Notes: generated by a model not told the origin, from the letters alone. Positions 39,450 to 49,017 are shown, counted from the first letter of the stretch. The stretch: DNA of 64,000 nt from Paracoccaceae bacterium (GCA_024742835.1 JANSXS010000009.1:1-64000), one strand, 5' to 3'. A program made the numbers and translations.

Positions 39450-40100
39450 TCAGACCTCTCCGTCCTGATCGAGCTTTGCGTTGATCTCGTCGATGACCTT
39501 GATCCAGGTCTCGGGCAGCTGGCATCCGGGCACCGCATGTTTGCCCGCGACGATGAAACAGGGCACGCCGGTGATCCCCATCTTGCGGAACCCCGCATCC
39601 TTGTCCCGGATGCCTTGGGTATCCGCGTCAGAGCCAAGCAGCTTGAGCACCACCGCCGCATCCATGCCCGCGCTATCCGCGATATCTGCCAGCACCTCGT
39701 GCGAACCGATATCGCGGCCTTCCTCGAAATAGGCCCGGAAGAGGGACATCGCGACCACCATCTGCCGATCCTCGATCCCCGCCCAATGGATCAGGCGGTG
39801 CGCATCCAGCGTATTGGGTGTCCGCTTGATGCCCTCGAAATCAATCGCAAGGCCCGCCGCCTCGGCCTGTTGCACGACTGGCATATAGGCCTGCACCGCG
39901 CCCTCCTTGCCGCCGAACTTCGCCTCAAGATAGGCGCGCCGGTCCATGCCTTCGCGCGGCATGTCGGGGTTAAGCTGATAGGGGTGCCACTCGATCTCGA
40001 ACGGGTGGCGCGGGCGCTCCCCTATGGCCTTGTCCAGATACGCCTTGCCGATATAGCACCACGGGCAGACCGGGTCGGAGATGATGTCAAGTTTTACCAT
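39450..40100 (-). CDS. DsbA-family oxidoreductase (FrnE-like)
   Basis: A 216-residue thioredoxin-fold protein. Its N-terminus is MVKLDIISDPVCPWCYIGK, with a CPWC redox motif at residues 12-15, and it has the helical insertion of the FrnE/2-hydroxychromene-2-carboxylate isomerase group. The cis-proline loop is TGVPCFIV near residue 165. No signal peptide is present, so it acts in the cytosol. Its first 14 bases overlap the end of the acyl-CoA ligase gene, indicating coupled expression. It may be an isomerase, or a glutathione-dependent disulfide reductase. Confidence 0.88.
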   Translation of the reverse strand: MVKLDIISDPVCPWCYIGKAYLDKAIGERPRHPFEIEWHPYQLNPDMPREGMDRRAYLEAKFGGKEGAVQAYMPVVQQAEAAGLAIDFEGIKRTPNTLDAHRLIHWAGIEDRQMVVAMSLFRAYFEEGRDIGSHEVLADIADSAGMDAAVVLKLLGSDADTQGIRDKDAGFRKMGITGVPCFIVAGKHAVPGCQLPETWIKVIDEINAKLDQDGEV

Positions 40101-41610
40101 TGAGAGCCTCGTAAATGCGCGCCAACTCTCGGCGCTGAAGTTTACCATTTGCGCCGGTGGGCAGCGCGTCCAGATGAAAATAGTCTCTTGGCTGCTTGTA
40201 ACCAGCCAAACGCTCGGCTGCAAAACGGTGCAGCGCGTCCGCGTCAAGAGGCGCGGGGCCGATGTAAAAGGCCATGATCAGCCGCGCATCGCGCTTGACC
40301 TCGATGTCGGTGACGGCGGCTTGGCCGATGCCGGGATGGGTGTTCAGCACGGCTTCGACCTCCAGTGGTGACACGCGAAAGCCGCCGGCATTCATCATGT
40401 CATCCGCGCGCCCCAGATAGGTGATCTCGCCGCCAGCGTCCATCACTCCCTGATCGCCGGTCAGAAACCACGCGCCCTGCATCCGCGCCTCGGTCGCGTC
40501 GGGCGCGCCCAGATAGCCCAACATCAGGCCGGAATCGCCGCGATGCACCGCGATGGTGCCTTCCTCGCCGCGCGGCACCGGGCCGTCGGGGCCAAGGATG
40601 GCCACGCGCCGGCCCGGTTGGGGCCGACCCAGTGTGCCGGGGGTGCCGGGGTCATCCGGGCTGGCGGAAATGAAGGTGGAACATTCCGACATCCCGAACG
40701 CCTCGTAAATCTGCGTTCCGGTGGATGTTTCCCATGACTGCCGGATCGTTTCCGACAGCTTCTCGCCCGCCGATAGCGCATGGCGCAGACGCGGTAGGGT
40801 GGGCATCTGCCCACCCGGCATCTTGCGGAACACACCCGGTGCCGCGGCAAAGATCGTCGCGTCGTGGCGCTTCATCAACAGTGGCAGTTGTGCCGGGGTG
40901 ATTCCGGCACTGGGGATCAGTGCGGTTGCGCCCGCCGCCCACGGGTCCATCAGCCCGGTACCAAGCGTATAGGTCCAGTTGAATGCACCCGCATGTAGCA
41001 GCCGGTCATCTTGACGCAGCCCGTACCAGCCCTCAACCATCATTTGCCGCGCCCAGATGGCGCGATGCGCATGAACCACGGCGCGCGGAATGCCCGATGT
41101 GCCGGAGGTGAAGACGATATAGCCGGGCCTGTCAGGGTCGCCCATTGCGTAGTGCGCGGCCGGCAGATCGCGCATGTCTGACAGTGCGCCCGTTCTAATC
41201 ACTGGCAGGTCCGTGTCGGGGCAGGCCACGCCCTCGGCCAGCAGGATCGCACGCGGCGTGACGGTCTCGATGATCCCCGCCACCTCGCGCGATGTCAGTT
41301 GTGCCGATGTCGGCACAGGCACCAGCCCCACCGCAAGCGCGCCGAGATAGGCCACCGGGAAATCCACGGTGTTTCCCAGCCGCATCAGAACCCTGTCGCC
41401 GGGATACAGCCCTGCCTGCAACAGCCCCGTGCCGGTCCCCAGCACCGCCGCCTTCAGCCGCGCAAAGCTCCAGCGTTTGGCACCCGACAGCCCCAGCACC
41501 GCAAGCGCCACCTTGTCGGGCAGCGCGTCCGCATGGCGCAGCACATGCGCGGCCATGTTGAACGGCGCGGGGCAGGGCGGAAAGGGCGTGGACCTGATCT
41601 CGGACAGCAT
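40087..41610 (-). CDS. AMP-dependent acyl/aryl-CoA synthetase
   Basis: A 507-residue member of the ANL superfamily that makes acyl-CoA through an acyl-adenylate. The P-loop-like A3 motif is FTSGTSGIPRAVVH near residue 158-171. The EAFGMSECS block follows, and the C-terminal catalytic lysine is K490 in ANGKLQRRE. The sequence resembles benzoate-CoA ligase-type enzymes, but the substrate cannot be told. Start choice between M1 and M19 is open since no clear ribosome binding site is visible. The XRE-cupin regulator lies divergently 66 bases away, likely controlling it. Confidence 0.85.
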   Translation of the reverse strand: MLSEIRSTPFPPCPAPFNMAAHVLRHADALPDKVALAVLGLSGAKRWSFARLKAAVLGTGTGLLQAGLYPGDRVLMRLGNTVDFPVAYLGALAVGLVPVPTSAQLTSREVAGIIETVTPRAILLAEGVACPDTDLPVIRTGALSDMRDLPAAHYAMGDPDRPGYIVFTSGTSGIPRAVVHAHRAIWARQMMVEGWYGLRQDDRLLHAGAFNWTYTLGTGLMDPWAAGATALIPSAGITPAQLPLLMKRHDATIFAAAPGVFRKMPGGQMPTLPRLRHALSAGEKLSETIRQSWETSTGTQIYEAFGMSECSTFISASPDDPGTPGTLGRPQPGRRVAILGPDGPVPRGEEGTIAVHRGDSGLMLGYLGAPDATEARMQGAWFLTGDQGVMDAGGEITYLGRADDMMNAGGFRVSPLEVEAVLNTHPGIGQAAVTDIEVKRDARLIMAFYIGPAPLDADALHRFAAERLAGYKQPRDYFHLDALPTGANGKLQRRELARIYEALNGKT

Positions 41611-41676
41611 GGCACGGGCTTAGGGGCCGACCGGGCCAGTTGCAAGTGCGCCAGCCGCTGCGTATAGCTTTCCAAC

Positions 41677-42300
41677 ATGGAAGATCGCTCGCCCGTCAGC
41701 CTGATCCGCATCGCCCGCGAAAGCGGGGCCGAGGACTCGGCAGAACCGCTCAACCTGGGCGAGCGGGTGCGCGAATTGCGCAAGTCTCGCGGCTGGACGC
41801 TGGAACAGGCGGCGAAACAGGCCGGGCTTGCGCGCTCTACCCTGTCCAAGATCGAAAATGGCCAGATGTCGCCCACCTACGAGGCGCTCAAGAAGCTGGC
41901 CGAGGGGTTGCAGATTTCCGTCCCGCAGCTTTTTACGCCGCCGCAACAGGACCGCATCAGCGGGCGCATGGCGGTGACCAAGGCGGGGCAGGGCACGCAT
42001 CACGCCACCACCACCTACGAGCACGAGTTGCTGGCCGATATGCTGTCGAAAAAGCGGATGCTGCCCTACCGCGCAAGGATCCGGGCGCGATCCGTCGACG
42101 AGTTCGACGGCTGGGTGCGCCATGACGGCGAGGAATTTCTGTACGTCCTGACCGGCGTGGTCCGGCTTTATACCGAATTTTACGAACCCATCGAAATGCG
42201 CCGCGGCGACAGCGCCTATTACGACGCGACGATGGGTCACAATGTCGTGTCCGTGTCCGAGGAGGATGCGACGATCCTGTGGATCACCTCGCTCGGCTGA
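41677..42300 (+). CDS. XRE-family regulator with C-terminal cupin domain
   Basis: A 207-residue protein. Residues 27-82 form a helix-turn-helix of the XRE type (LGERVRELRKSRGWTLEQ, then AGLARSTLSKIENGQMSP). Residues about 110-205 are a cupin, with HDGEEFLYVLTGVV and the later GDSAYYDATMGH segment, probably binding a small effector. Such proteins regulate catabolic genes. Its divergent placement with the acyl-CoA ligase suggests it controls that operon through the 66-base gap. Confidence 0.9.
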   Translation: MEDRSPVSLIRIARESGAEDSAEPLNLGERVRELRKSRGWTLEQAAKQAGLARSTLSKIENGQMSPTYEALKKLAEGLQISVPQLFTPPQQDRISGRMAVTKAGQGTHHATTTYEHELLADMLSKKRMLPYRARIRARSVDEFDGWVRHDGEEFLYVLTGVVRLYTEFYEPIEMRRGDSAYYDATMGHNVVSVSEEDATILWITSLG

Positions 42301-42307
42301 GCGGCGC

Positions 42308-43015
42308 TCAGCCCGACGCGACGGGTCGGTGTGCATTCACCTTGTGAAAGATATGGGTAAATGTCGCGGCCCCCAGGATCGGCACCAGCAGGTTCACCAC
42401 CGGCACGGTCAGCGGGATTGCCATAAGCGCGCCCGCAGCCCAGATCGTGCCGCGATTGGCCTTGCGCAGCGCCTTGGCGTTTTGGCGGCCGATGCGGCGC
42501 ATCGCGGCAAGCTGGAAATACTCCATCCCCAGCAAATAGCCGTTCAACCCCCAGAAGATGAAGGGCGCTAGAGGGGCAAAGATTGCGTAAAAGAACAGCG
42601 CCACGATATTGGCCGCCATGATGACGCCGAGAAAATTGACCGAGTCCCTGAACGCCTCGGTCATGGGTTGCGGCTCTGGTCTTGGCAGGGCGGGGTAATG
42701 CTTGTCCTCGACCGCCTGCGCCACCTCGTCCAGAAAGATCGACGTGATCGCCGAGGCGACAGGAACCATCAGCACGATGGACAAAAGCAGCATCACGCCA
42801 AGCCCCGCCACGCTAAGCAGATCGTCGAGCCAGCGGATCTCTCCCAACAGCCAGATCTGCGCCGTGTCGCCGCTCAGCCATTGTATGAACCACAACACAC
42901 CCACGGTCGCCGCGATCAAAAGCGCAAGCGTCAGCCCGACGCCCAACAGCAACACGCGCCGAAACCTTGGGTCGCCAAGCTGGCCAAGCGCCTTGAAAAA
43001 CGCACCAAAGATCAT
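42308..43015 (-). CDS. EI24 domain (CysZ-like) membrane protein
   Basis: A 235-residue membrane protein of the EI24/CysZ family. Four to six hydrophobic segments can be seen: VLLLGVGLTLALLIAATVGVLWF, VAGLGVMLLLSIVLMVPVASA, VIMAANIVALFFYAIFAPLAPFIF and a last WAAGALMAIPLTVPVVNLLVPI. The start at 43015 is favoured because it overlaps the upstream nitroreductase stop as ATGA; an ATG four codons earlier is also possible. CysZ of E. coli takes up sulfate; this protein has no sulfur genes around it, so the substrate is unknown. Confidence 0.8.
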   Translation of the reverse strand: MIFGAFFKALGQLGDPRFRRVLLLGVGLTLALLIAATVGVLWFIQWLSGDTAQIWLLGEIRWLDDLLSVAGLGVMLLLSIVLMVPVASAITSIFLDEVAQAVEDKHYPALPRPEPQPMTEAFRDSVNFLGVIMAANIVALFFYAIFAPLAPFIFWGLNGYLLGMEYFQLAAMRRIGRQNAKALRKANRGTIWAAGALMAIPLTVPVVNLLVPILGAATFTHIFHKVNAHRPVASG

Positions 43016-43623
43016 TCCGCCATCCATGTGGTTATGCTGGCCAGATCGGGACGCGGCCGCTCTGGCGGGGCGCTTGTTTCGGTGCCGATATGGATAATGC
43101 CCGCGATCCGCTCATCCGGGGCAAGGTCAAGCCCCGCTTCGACAAATTCCCGATCATGCGAGGCCCAGCCGGACAGCCAGTTGGCCCCCCAACCCGAGGC
43201 AAGCGCGGCATTCAACAGCGCCAGACAGACCGCGCCGGCTGAATATGTCTGTTCCACAGGGGGGATCTTGGCAGATGGCTTTTGCACCTCGACCACCGCA
43301 ACGGCCAGAGGCGAATCCGTGAACTGGCTGCGCGCCTTGGCGATATCGTTCTCGCTGCGCCCAAGGCTGTTGCCGCGCGCCGTTGCCAGCTCGGCCAGTC
43401 GTTTCAACGCGGGCCGTTCCAGCACGACAAAGCGCCACGGCTCCAGCTTGCCGTGATCGGGCGTGCGCGCGGCGGCGGTCAGGATCGGCCCCAGCGCGGC
43501 GCGATCGGGCGCGGGCCCTGTCAGCGTCTTGGCGGGCCGCGACCGGCGCGACAAAAGGAACTTGAGGACTGCATCGTTGGGTTGGGGCAAGGCGGGCCTC
43601 TTTGGGCTGTGGGCTATGGGCAT
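43012..43623 (-). CDS. Nitroreductase family protein (YdjA-like)
   Basis: A 203-residue FMN-dependent oxidoreductase of the small YdjA-type subgroup. Family features are FLLSRRSRPAKTL near residue 22-34, TPDHGKLEPWRFVVL near 54-68, and the GWGANWLSGW glycine-rich helix. The start is uncertain: homologues usually begin at the equivalent of LPQPNDAV, so a TTG at 43590 with AGAGG upstream is an alternative to ATG 43623. It precedes the EI24 gene with a short overlap. Physiological substrate unknown. Confidence 0.85.
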   Translation of the reverse strand: MPIAHSPKRPALPQPNDAVLKFLLSRRSRPAKTLTGPAPDRAALGPILTAAARTPDHGKLEPWRFVVLERPALKRLAELATARGNSLGRSENDIAKARSQFTDSPLAVAVVEVQKPSAKIPPVEQTYSAGAVCLALLNAALASGWGANWLSGWASHDREFVEAGLDLAPDERIAGIIHIGTETSAPPERPRPDLASITTWMAE

Positions 43624-43675
43624 AGATGTCGGCGCGCCAGCGCGTTCTTCAAGGGTGAAAACGTGGCATAGGGGA

Positions 43676-43915
43676 TCAACGCTTGAGGCGTTGCAGGCTA
43701 TACACGCCCTCCGGCAGGTTCAGCGCCGCGCCAAGATCGCGCAATTGCTCATTGGAAAGAGTGATTTTCTGCACCCGGTCCGTGCGCGGATCGTATTGTT
43801 CTATTGTGACGCATTCCTCGAAGGCGTTGATGACCACATCCTCCTGAAGCGGCGCGCGACCATCATCCACAAGCGTTACAACGGTCGAGTCGAATTCGTG
43901 TTCAATTGAAAACAT
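43676..43915 (-). CDS. Conserved-looking small protein of unknown function
   Basis: A 79-residue acidic protein starting MFSIEHEFDSTVVTLVDDG and ending GVYSLQRLKR. It has no signal peptide, membrane segment or recognisable motif. A central ECVTIEQYD and the LSNEQLRDLGAALNLPEGVY stretch look like a folded beta-alpha domain. AGGG lies about 8 bases before the ATG. It is divergent from the M48 protease lipoprotein gene. I do not recognise the family. Confidence 0.65.
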   Translation of the reverse strand: MFSIEHEFDSTVVTLVDDGRAPLQEDVVINAFEECVTIEQYDPRTDRVQKITLSNEQLRDLGAALNLPEGVYSLQRLKR

Positions 43916-44052
43916 GTGAAAACCCTAACGCGTCGAGCGCGAGGCGCAATCGGCTTTTATGCGCCGAGGCCGGTCAGCGCCCCGGCGAACGGGGTGGCAA
44001 GATGGTCAAACCCTGCTACAAAAGCGGCTCATTATCAAATCGGGAAACGGAC

Positions 44053-44757
44053 ATGCGCTGGATTGCCTTGCTTGCCTTTGCCTTTCTTGTCGCCTGCGAC
44101 GTGGCACCGACCCAGACCGGGCCCGTGGAGCCATCACAGGTGCAAAGCCGCACCCCGCAAACGCCAACCACCACGCAAATGCGGCTCTTTGAGCAGGTCG
44201 TTACCCAAGTCGAGCCGGAGGCGGAAAGATACTGCCGCGCGCGGATCGACAACGGAAATTGCGATTTCAACATCGTGATAGACGACCGCAAGGGCCAACC
44301 GGCCAACGCGTTCCAGACGCTTGACCGCAATGGCCGGCCCATCATCGCCTTCACGCTTGCGCTGATCGCGGATGCGCAAAACGACGACGAGCTTGCCTTT
44401 GTCCTCAGCCACGAGGCCGCGCATCACATCGCGGGCCATATCCCGCGACAGCAACAGAACGCGACAGCCGGTGCGATCCTTCTGGGCGGGTTGGCCAGCC
44501 TTGCCGGTGCCGGGGCAAGCGCGGTGGACGCCGCCACGAATATCGGCGCTTCGGTGGGCGCGCGCAGTTACTCCAAGGATTTCGAGCTTGAAGCCGATGC
44601 CATGGGCACGGTGATCGCCAAACGTTCGGGCTATGATCCGGTGCGCGGCGCGGCCTATTTCAACCGTATCCCCGACCCCGGCGACCGTTTCCTGGGCACA
44701 CACCCGCCCAATGCACAGCGGATCGAAACCGTGCGCCGGGTCAATAGCGGCATATGA
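44053..44757 (+). CDS. M48-family metalloprotease, lipoprotein
   Basis: A 234-residue zinc protease. The start at 44053 gives a lipoprotein signal, MRWIALLAFAFLVAC, with lipobox LVAC and lipidated C15. The zinc motif HEAAH is at residues 120-124, and the third ligand is probably E in FELEADAMG near residue 178-184. It is likely anchored in the outer or inner membrane facing the periplasm, like BepA/LoiP proteins, and could act in outer-membrane quality control. The next gene starts immediately at its stop. Confidence 0.88.
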   Translation: MRWIALLAFAFLVACDVAPTQTGPVEPSQVQSRTPQTPTTTQMRLFEQVVTQVEPEAERYCRARIDNGNCDFNIVIDDRKGQPANAFQTLDRNGRPIIAFTLALIADAQNDDELAFVLSHEAAHHIAGHIPRQQQNATAGAILLGGLASLAGAGASAVDAATNIGASVGARSYSKDFELEADAMGTVIAKRSGYDPVRGAAYFNRIPDPGDRFLGTHPPNAQRIETVRRVNSGI

Positions 44758-45126
44758 ATGCGGCAACTGACCGGCGTCATAAGCGACAGGGGCTCCAAAT
44801 ACGCCGTCTCGGGCGGGCCCGCGCCCGACCGCGATGCGGTGGATCGCTTTGTCAAGACGCTGAAGCGTGACAAGAAATTCGCCAAGGCCACCCATAACAC
44901 ATGGGCGATGCTGCCCGCCCAGGGCCCGCCGCTCAAGTCCGATGACGGCGAGGCGGGGGCGGGTATGGTCATCCTGCGGATGCTGGAACGCGCCGACCTG
45001 CGCGATCACGTGGTTGTTGTCACCCGCTGGTTCGGCGGAAAGCATCTGGGCGGTGATCGTTTTCGCCATGTGCAGGACTGCGTGACCGCCTATCTTGAGG
45101 CGCTTGACGCAGATCAAGGCGTCTAG
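44758..45126 (+). CDS. IMPACT/YigZ-like (UPF0029) protein
   Basis: A 122-residue protein covering the N-terminal IMPACT domain of the YigZ family: the SKYAVSGG start region, THNTWAML, SDDGEAGAGMVILRML and the VVVTRWFGGKHLGGDRF block are diagnostic. It lacks the C-terminal domain of the 200-residue YigZ proteins. The start directly follows the protease stop with no gap. Role unknown; some relatives are linked to translation or nucleotide binding. Confidence 0.85.
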   Translation: MRQLTGVISDRGSKYAVSGGPAPDRDAVDRFVKTLKRDKKFAKATHNTWAMLPAQGPPLKSDDGEAGAGMVILRMLERADLRDHVVVVTRWFGGKHLGGDRFRHVQDCVTAYLEALDADQGV

Positions 45127-45176
45127 GCCGCGCCTGTCACAGGGTGCTTCCATCCACATAGGAAAGGATGCGCCCT

Positions 45177-45443
45177 ATGCCCGAGACACTGACCATCAAA
45201 CGTCACGCCGCCCTGGTCGACCGCATGGCCGAAACGCTTGGCGTCGATCTAGAAGAGGCCACGCTGAAAGGGCAGATCACGCCGGATACGCTTTGCGACG
45301 TGGTGCTGCGCTGTACCGGATGCACCAATCCTGACGGGTGCGGGCACTGGCTTGACGCGCATCAAGACGGGGCCGACACGGTCCCCGACATGTGCCGAAA
45401 CGGCGATATCTTTCAGCTTTTGCAGGCCGGAAACCGCGTCTGA
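45177..45443 (+). CDS. DUF6455 family cysteine-rich small protein
   Basis: An 88-residue protein starting MPETLTIKRHAALVDRM. GGAAAGG lies 9 bases before ATG 45177, better placed than for ATG 45168. It carries a LRCTGCTNPDGCGHWL motif with C46, C49 and C55, plus C73 near the end, a pattern I associate with DUF6455, found widely in Rhodobacteraceae. The cysteine spacing suggests a metal or Fe-S site, but no function is known. It stands alone before the convergent rimO. Confidence 0.7.
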   Translation: MPETLTIKRHAALVDRMAETLGVDLEEATLKGQITPDTLCDVVLRCTGCTNPDGCGHWLDAHQDGADTVPDMCRNGDIFQLLQAGNRV

Positions 45444-45547
45444 GTGGCACCGGCCATGTCTGCCGCAACGTGTGGCATCTTCGTGCACGGTGCGAGAACG
45501 ACCGCGCAACATAAGGTCACAAAGACGTATTGGTACGCGTCAGGCGC

Positions 45548-46945
45548 TCAGCCGTGCCGCAGACGCCGCCCCCAAAGATCGTATTCGCCTGCCTCGTCCA
45601 CCTCGACCGTCACGATATCGCCCGGCGATAGCCCATCGGTATCCTCGTCGATGAACAGACAGCCGTCGATTTCCGGGGCATCCGCCTTGGTGCGGCAGGT
45701 GGCGATGCCGTCCGCGTCGATATCATCGACGATGACTTCTTGCACGGATCCAACCTTGGCCGCCAACTTATCCACGGAAATCGCCTGTGCGACCTCCATA
45801 AAGCGATCCCAGCGATCCTGCTTGACCTCGGCGGGCACATGATCGGGCAGCGTGTTGGAGCGTGCCCCGGCGACGTTCTCATATTGAAAGCATCCCACCC
45901 GATCCAGCCGCGCCTCGCGCAGCCAGTCCAGCAGGGTCTGGAATTCTTCCTCCGTCTCGCCGGGGTAGCCCACGATAAAGGTAGAGCGCAGCGCGATATC
46001 CGGGCAGGCGGCGCGCCACGCGGCGATCTCATCCAGCGTTTTCGCCGCCGCAGCGGGCCGCGCCATGCGCCTGAGCGTGTCGGGATGCGCGTGCTGGAAC
46101 GGGATGTCCAGATAGGGCAAAAGCCCGTTCGCCGGATCGGCCATGATCGGGATCAGGTCGCGCACATGCGGATAGGGATAGACGTAATGCAGCCGCACCC
46201 ATGCGCCCAGATCGCCAAGCGCGCGGGACAGATCGACGATGTGACTGCGCAGGTCGCCGCCCTTCCAGGGGTTTACGTCATGCTTTCGGTCCACACCGTA
46301 AGCACTTGTATCCTGAGAGATTACCAGAAGTTCGCGCACCCCGCTTTCCACCAGCTTTTCCGCTTCGCGCAGGATCGCGTGGCCCGGGCGCGAGGCAAGA
46401 CGCCCGCGCATGTCGGGGATGATGCAAAACTTGCACTTGTGGTTGCAACCCTCTGAAATCTTTAGATAACTGTAATGGCGCGGCGTCAGCTTGACGCCGC
46501 CCGCGGGCAGCAGGTCCACGAACGGGTCCGGATCGGGCGGCACGGCGCGATGTACGGCATCCAGAACCTGTTCGTATTGATGCGGGCCGGTCACGGCCAT
46601 CACCTTTGGATGCGCGCCGGTGATATAGTCCGGCTCGGCCCCCAGACAGCCGGTCACGATCACGCGGCCATTCTCGCGCAGCGCCTCGCCTATGGCCTCA
46701 AGGCTTTCGGCCTTGGCACTGTCCAGAAACCCGCAGGTGTTCACGATCACCGCATCCGCGCCTGCATAATCGGGCGAAATCCCGTAGCCTTCGGCGCGCA
46801 GTCGGGTCAGGATGCGTTCGCTGTCGACCAGCGCCTTGGGACAGCCAAGCGACACCATCCCGATCACGGGTTGACCGGGGCGCGTGCGGGCGCTCAGGTC
46901 GGGATTGGCGCGGTCGGGGCGCAGGTCTGGGGGGTTCGTGCTCAT
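45548..46945 (-). CDS. rimO: Ribosomal protein S12 methylthiotransferase RimO
   Basis: A 465-residue radical SAM enzyme that adds a methylthio group to Asp88 of ribosomal protein S12. The start MSTNPPD at 46945 was chosen over an upstream ATG. The N-terminal domain has three cysteines for the auxiliary cluster (C35, C71, C100, in [22 protein letters not shown] and TGCLGA), and the radical SAM cluster is C167-x3-C171-x2-C174. The TRAM domain closes the protein ([15 protein letters not shown]). The [10 protein letters not shown] form distinguishes RimO from MiaB. It is divergent from the AsmA-like gene. Confidence 0.96.
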   Translation of the reverse strand: MSTNPPDLRPDRANPDLSARTRPGQPVIGMVSLGCPKALVDSERILTRLRAEGYGISPDYAGADAVIVNTCGFLDSAKAESLEAIGEALRENGRVIVTGCLGAEPDYITGAHPKVMAVTGPHQYEQVLDAVHRAVPPDPDPFVDLLPAGGVKLTPRHYSYLKISEGCNHKCKFCIIPDMRGRLASRPGHAILREAEKLVESGVRELLVISQDTSAYGVDRKHDVNPWKGGDLRSHIVDLSRALGDLGAWVRLHYVYPYPHVRDLIPIMADPANGLLPYLDIPFQHAHPDTLRRMARPAAAAKTLDEIAAWRAACPDIALRSTFIVGYPGETEEEFQTLLDWLREARLDRVGCFQYENVAGARSNTLPDHVPAEVKQDRWDRFMEVAQAISVDKLAAKVGSVQEVIVDDIDADGIATCRTKADAPEIDGCLFIDEDTDGLSPGDIVTVEVDEAGEYDLWGRRLRHG

Positions 46946-47046
46946 GTGGCGGGCTATATCCCGCCGCGCGGTGCCGGAAAAGCACAAAACGGTTGTTGGC
47001 GGCAGACCGCCTTCCTACACTTCCAGGGAAACGCAAGGAGAGCGGA

Positions 47047-49017
47047 ATGCGCTGGATCATCCGTCTTGTCGGGCTTGTCATGCTTCTGGCTGTTGTCGCG
47101 GTCGGCTCCGTTTTCTTGCTGCCAAGCGACAGGATCGCGCGGATCGCCGCCGACCAGATCACCCGCATGACCGGGCGCGAGGTGACACTGGAAGGCGAGA
47201 CACGTTTGAGCCTTTATCCGGTTCTGGGCGTCAGCACCGGGGCCGTGACCATCGCCAACGCGCCATGGGCGGGGGATACGCCGATGTTTCGCGCCGAAAG
47301 CCTCAAGATCGGGGTGAAGCCAGAAGCGCTTTGGGGGGGCGATATCCGCATTACCGGGCTGGAGGCGGTCGCCCCGGAAATCACGCTTCACCGCGCCGCT
47401 GATGGGCGCGTGAACTGGGAACTTGGTGTGGACAACGTGGCACCTTCGGGACAGTCCGCCCCCGAGGCGGGTGCCGACGCACCGGCACAGTCGCGCAGCC
47501 TTGCCCTGACACTTGACCGGGCGCTGATCACCAACGCCACCCTGACCTATATCGACGCTACTGCGGGCCGGACCCTGCGGCAGACGGGCGTCGATTTCGA
47601 TCTGCGCTGGCCGGACTACGACGGCACCGCGACCTTTGACGCGGTTCTGCGCCCGGCGGGTGTCTCGGTGGCCCTGTCGGGCCATCTCGACCGGGTGGCT
47701 CATTTCATTGACGGCGGCGTGTCTGACATGGCGCTGAGCGTAAGCTCCGACGCGGGGTCGGTGATGTTCGACGGGCGCGCGGGCACCGCCCCCGAGGTGG
47801 TGGGCAGGCTGCGCCTTGATTTCAGCGATACCGCCGGTTTTCTGGCCGCGCTTGGTTTGGGGGATCTTGATGTCCCCGCCGGATTGGGCCGGGTGGCCAG
47901 CGGCGCGGCGGACCTGACCTTTACGCCCGACGCGCGGCTGGCACTGCGCGATCTGGCCCTTGATCTGGAGGGTAACGCGCTGCGCGGGGCCGCCGATCTG
48001 GATCTGGCGGGGGACACGCCGCGCCTTGAGCTGCAACTGAACGCGGGCGCGCTGGATTTCAGCGCCGCAGGCGCAGGCCAGGCCGGGGCCAATGACAGCG
48101 CCACGCCCGACGCCTCGGGGCCCGGCGGCTGGTCCACCGCCCAGATCGACGCCTCCGCGCTGGCGCTTCTGGATGCGCAGGTGGCGTTTGTGGCCGAGCG
48201 CATCGACCTGGGCGATGTTCGTCTCGGGGCAACCCGGATCCTTGCGAACCTGGACCGTGCGCGCGCGGTCTTCGACATCCGCGAATTGCGCGCCTATGAC
48301 GGGTTGATCACCGGGCAATTCGTGGTCAACAACCGCTCTGGCCTGTCGGTGGGGGGCGATCTGACGGCGAATGAGCTGAACCTGCAAACCCTGCTCAGAG
48401 AAACCATGCAGGTCACGCGCCTGTCCGGCACCGCCGACGGCACGCTGCAATTTCTTGGGGTTGGCAACACGGTGCAGGCGATCATGTCGTCCTTGTCCGG
48501 CGAGGGCGCGGTCAAGACCGGGCGGGGTGTGATCTCTGGTTTTGATCTGGACCGGCTTATGCGGTCTGGCGACGCCACCGGGGGCACCACCGTCTTTGAC
48601 AGCGCCTCTGCCAGCTTCAGGATGGAAAACGGCGATCTGTTCAATGAGGATCTGTTGATGATCCTGCCGCTTGCCCGCGCCTCGGGAGAGGGGCGCGTGG
48701 GGCTTGGCGCGCGCGATATCGACTATGTGTTCACCCCGGTTCTGCTGGATGGCGGGTCCGGCGGCGGGCTGGCGATTCCGGTCCGCATTCGCGGGCCATG
48801 GACCAATCCGCGCATCAAGCCGGATCTGGAAGCCGCCATCGACCTGAATTTCGAGGCCGAAAAGAAAGAACTGGAAAGCAAGGCCCGGCAGGAGGTGGAG
48901 CGCGAGGTCGAAAAGCAGCTTGGGCTTGAGCGGAAAGAGGGCCAATCGCTGGAGGATGCGGCCAAGGACGCGCTGGAAAAAGAACTGGAGCGCGGCATAC
49001 TCAAGCTCTTTGATTGA
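47047..49017 (+). CDS. AsmA family protein
   Basis: A 656-residue protein with an N-terminal membrane anchor (RWIIRLVGLVMLLAVVAVGSVFLL) and a long periplasmic part, the AsmA architecture. The N-terminal GREVTLEGETRLSLYPVLGVSTGAV and the C-terminal SLSGEGAVKTGRGVISGFDLDRL blocks are diagnostic. The tail after residue 600 is a charged, probable coiled coil (EAEKKELESKARQEVEREVE). Such proteins help move phospholipids or assemble the outer membrane. AAGGAGAGCGGA precedes the ATG at 47047. It is followed closely by the FAD-linked dehydrogenase. Confidence 0.9.
   Translation: MRWIIRLVGLVMLLAVVAVGSVFLLPSDRIARIAADQITRMTGREVTLEGETRLSLYPVLGVSTGAVTIANAPWAGDTPMFRAESLKIGVKPEALWGGDIRITGLEAVAPEITLHRAADGRVNWELGVDNVAPSGQSAPEAGADAPAQSRSLALTLDRALITNATLTYIDATAGRTLRQTGVDFDLRWPDYDGTATFDAVLRPAGVSVALSGHLDRVAHFIDGGVSDMALSVSSDAGSVMFDGRAGTAPEVVGRLRLDFSDTAGFLAALGLGDLDVPAGLGRVASGAADLTFTPDARLALRDLALDLEGNALRGAADLDLAGDTPRLELQLNAGALDFSAAGAGQAGANDSATPDASGPGGWSTAQIDASALALLDAQVAFVAERIDLGDVRLGATRILANLDRARAVFDIRELRAYDGLITGQFVVNNRSGLSVGGDLTANELNLQTLLRETMQVTRLSGTADGTLQFLGVGNTVQAIMSSLSGEGAVKTGRGVISGFDLDRLMRSGDATGGTTVFDSASASFRMENGDLFNEDLLMILPLARASGEGRVGLGARDIDYVFTPVLLDGGSGGGLAIPVRIRGPWTNPRIKPDLEAAIDLNFEAEKKELESKARQEVEREVEKQLGLERKEGQSLEDAAKDALEKELERGILKLFD

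Noticed and set aside
45444-45547. Possible tRNA or small RNA between DUF6455 and rimO
   Set aside because: No cloverleaf can be drawn and no terminator-like structure is present.
46954-48945. 663-codon minus-strand open frame opposite the AsmA-like gene
   Set aside because: Shadow reading with arginine/glycine-rich sequence and no motif; the plus-strand AsmA features are convincing.
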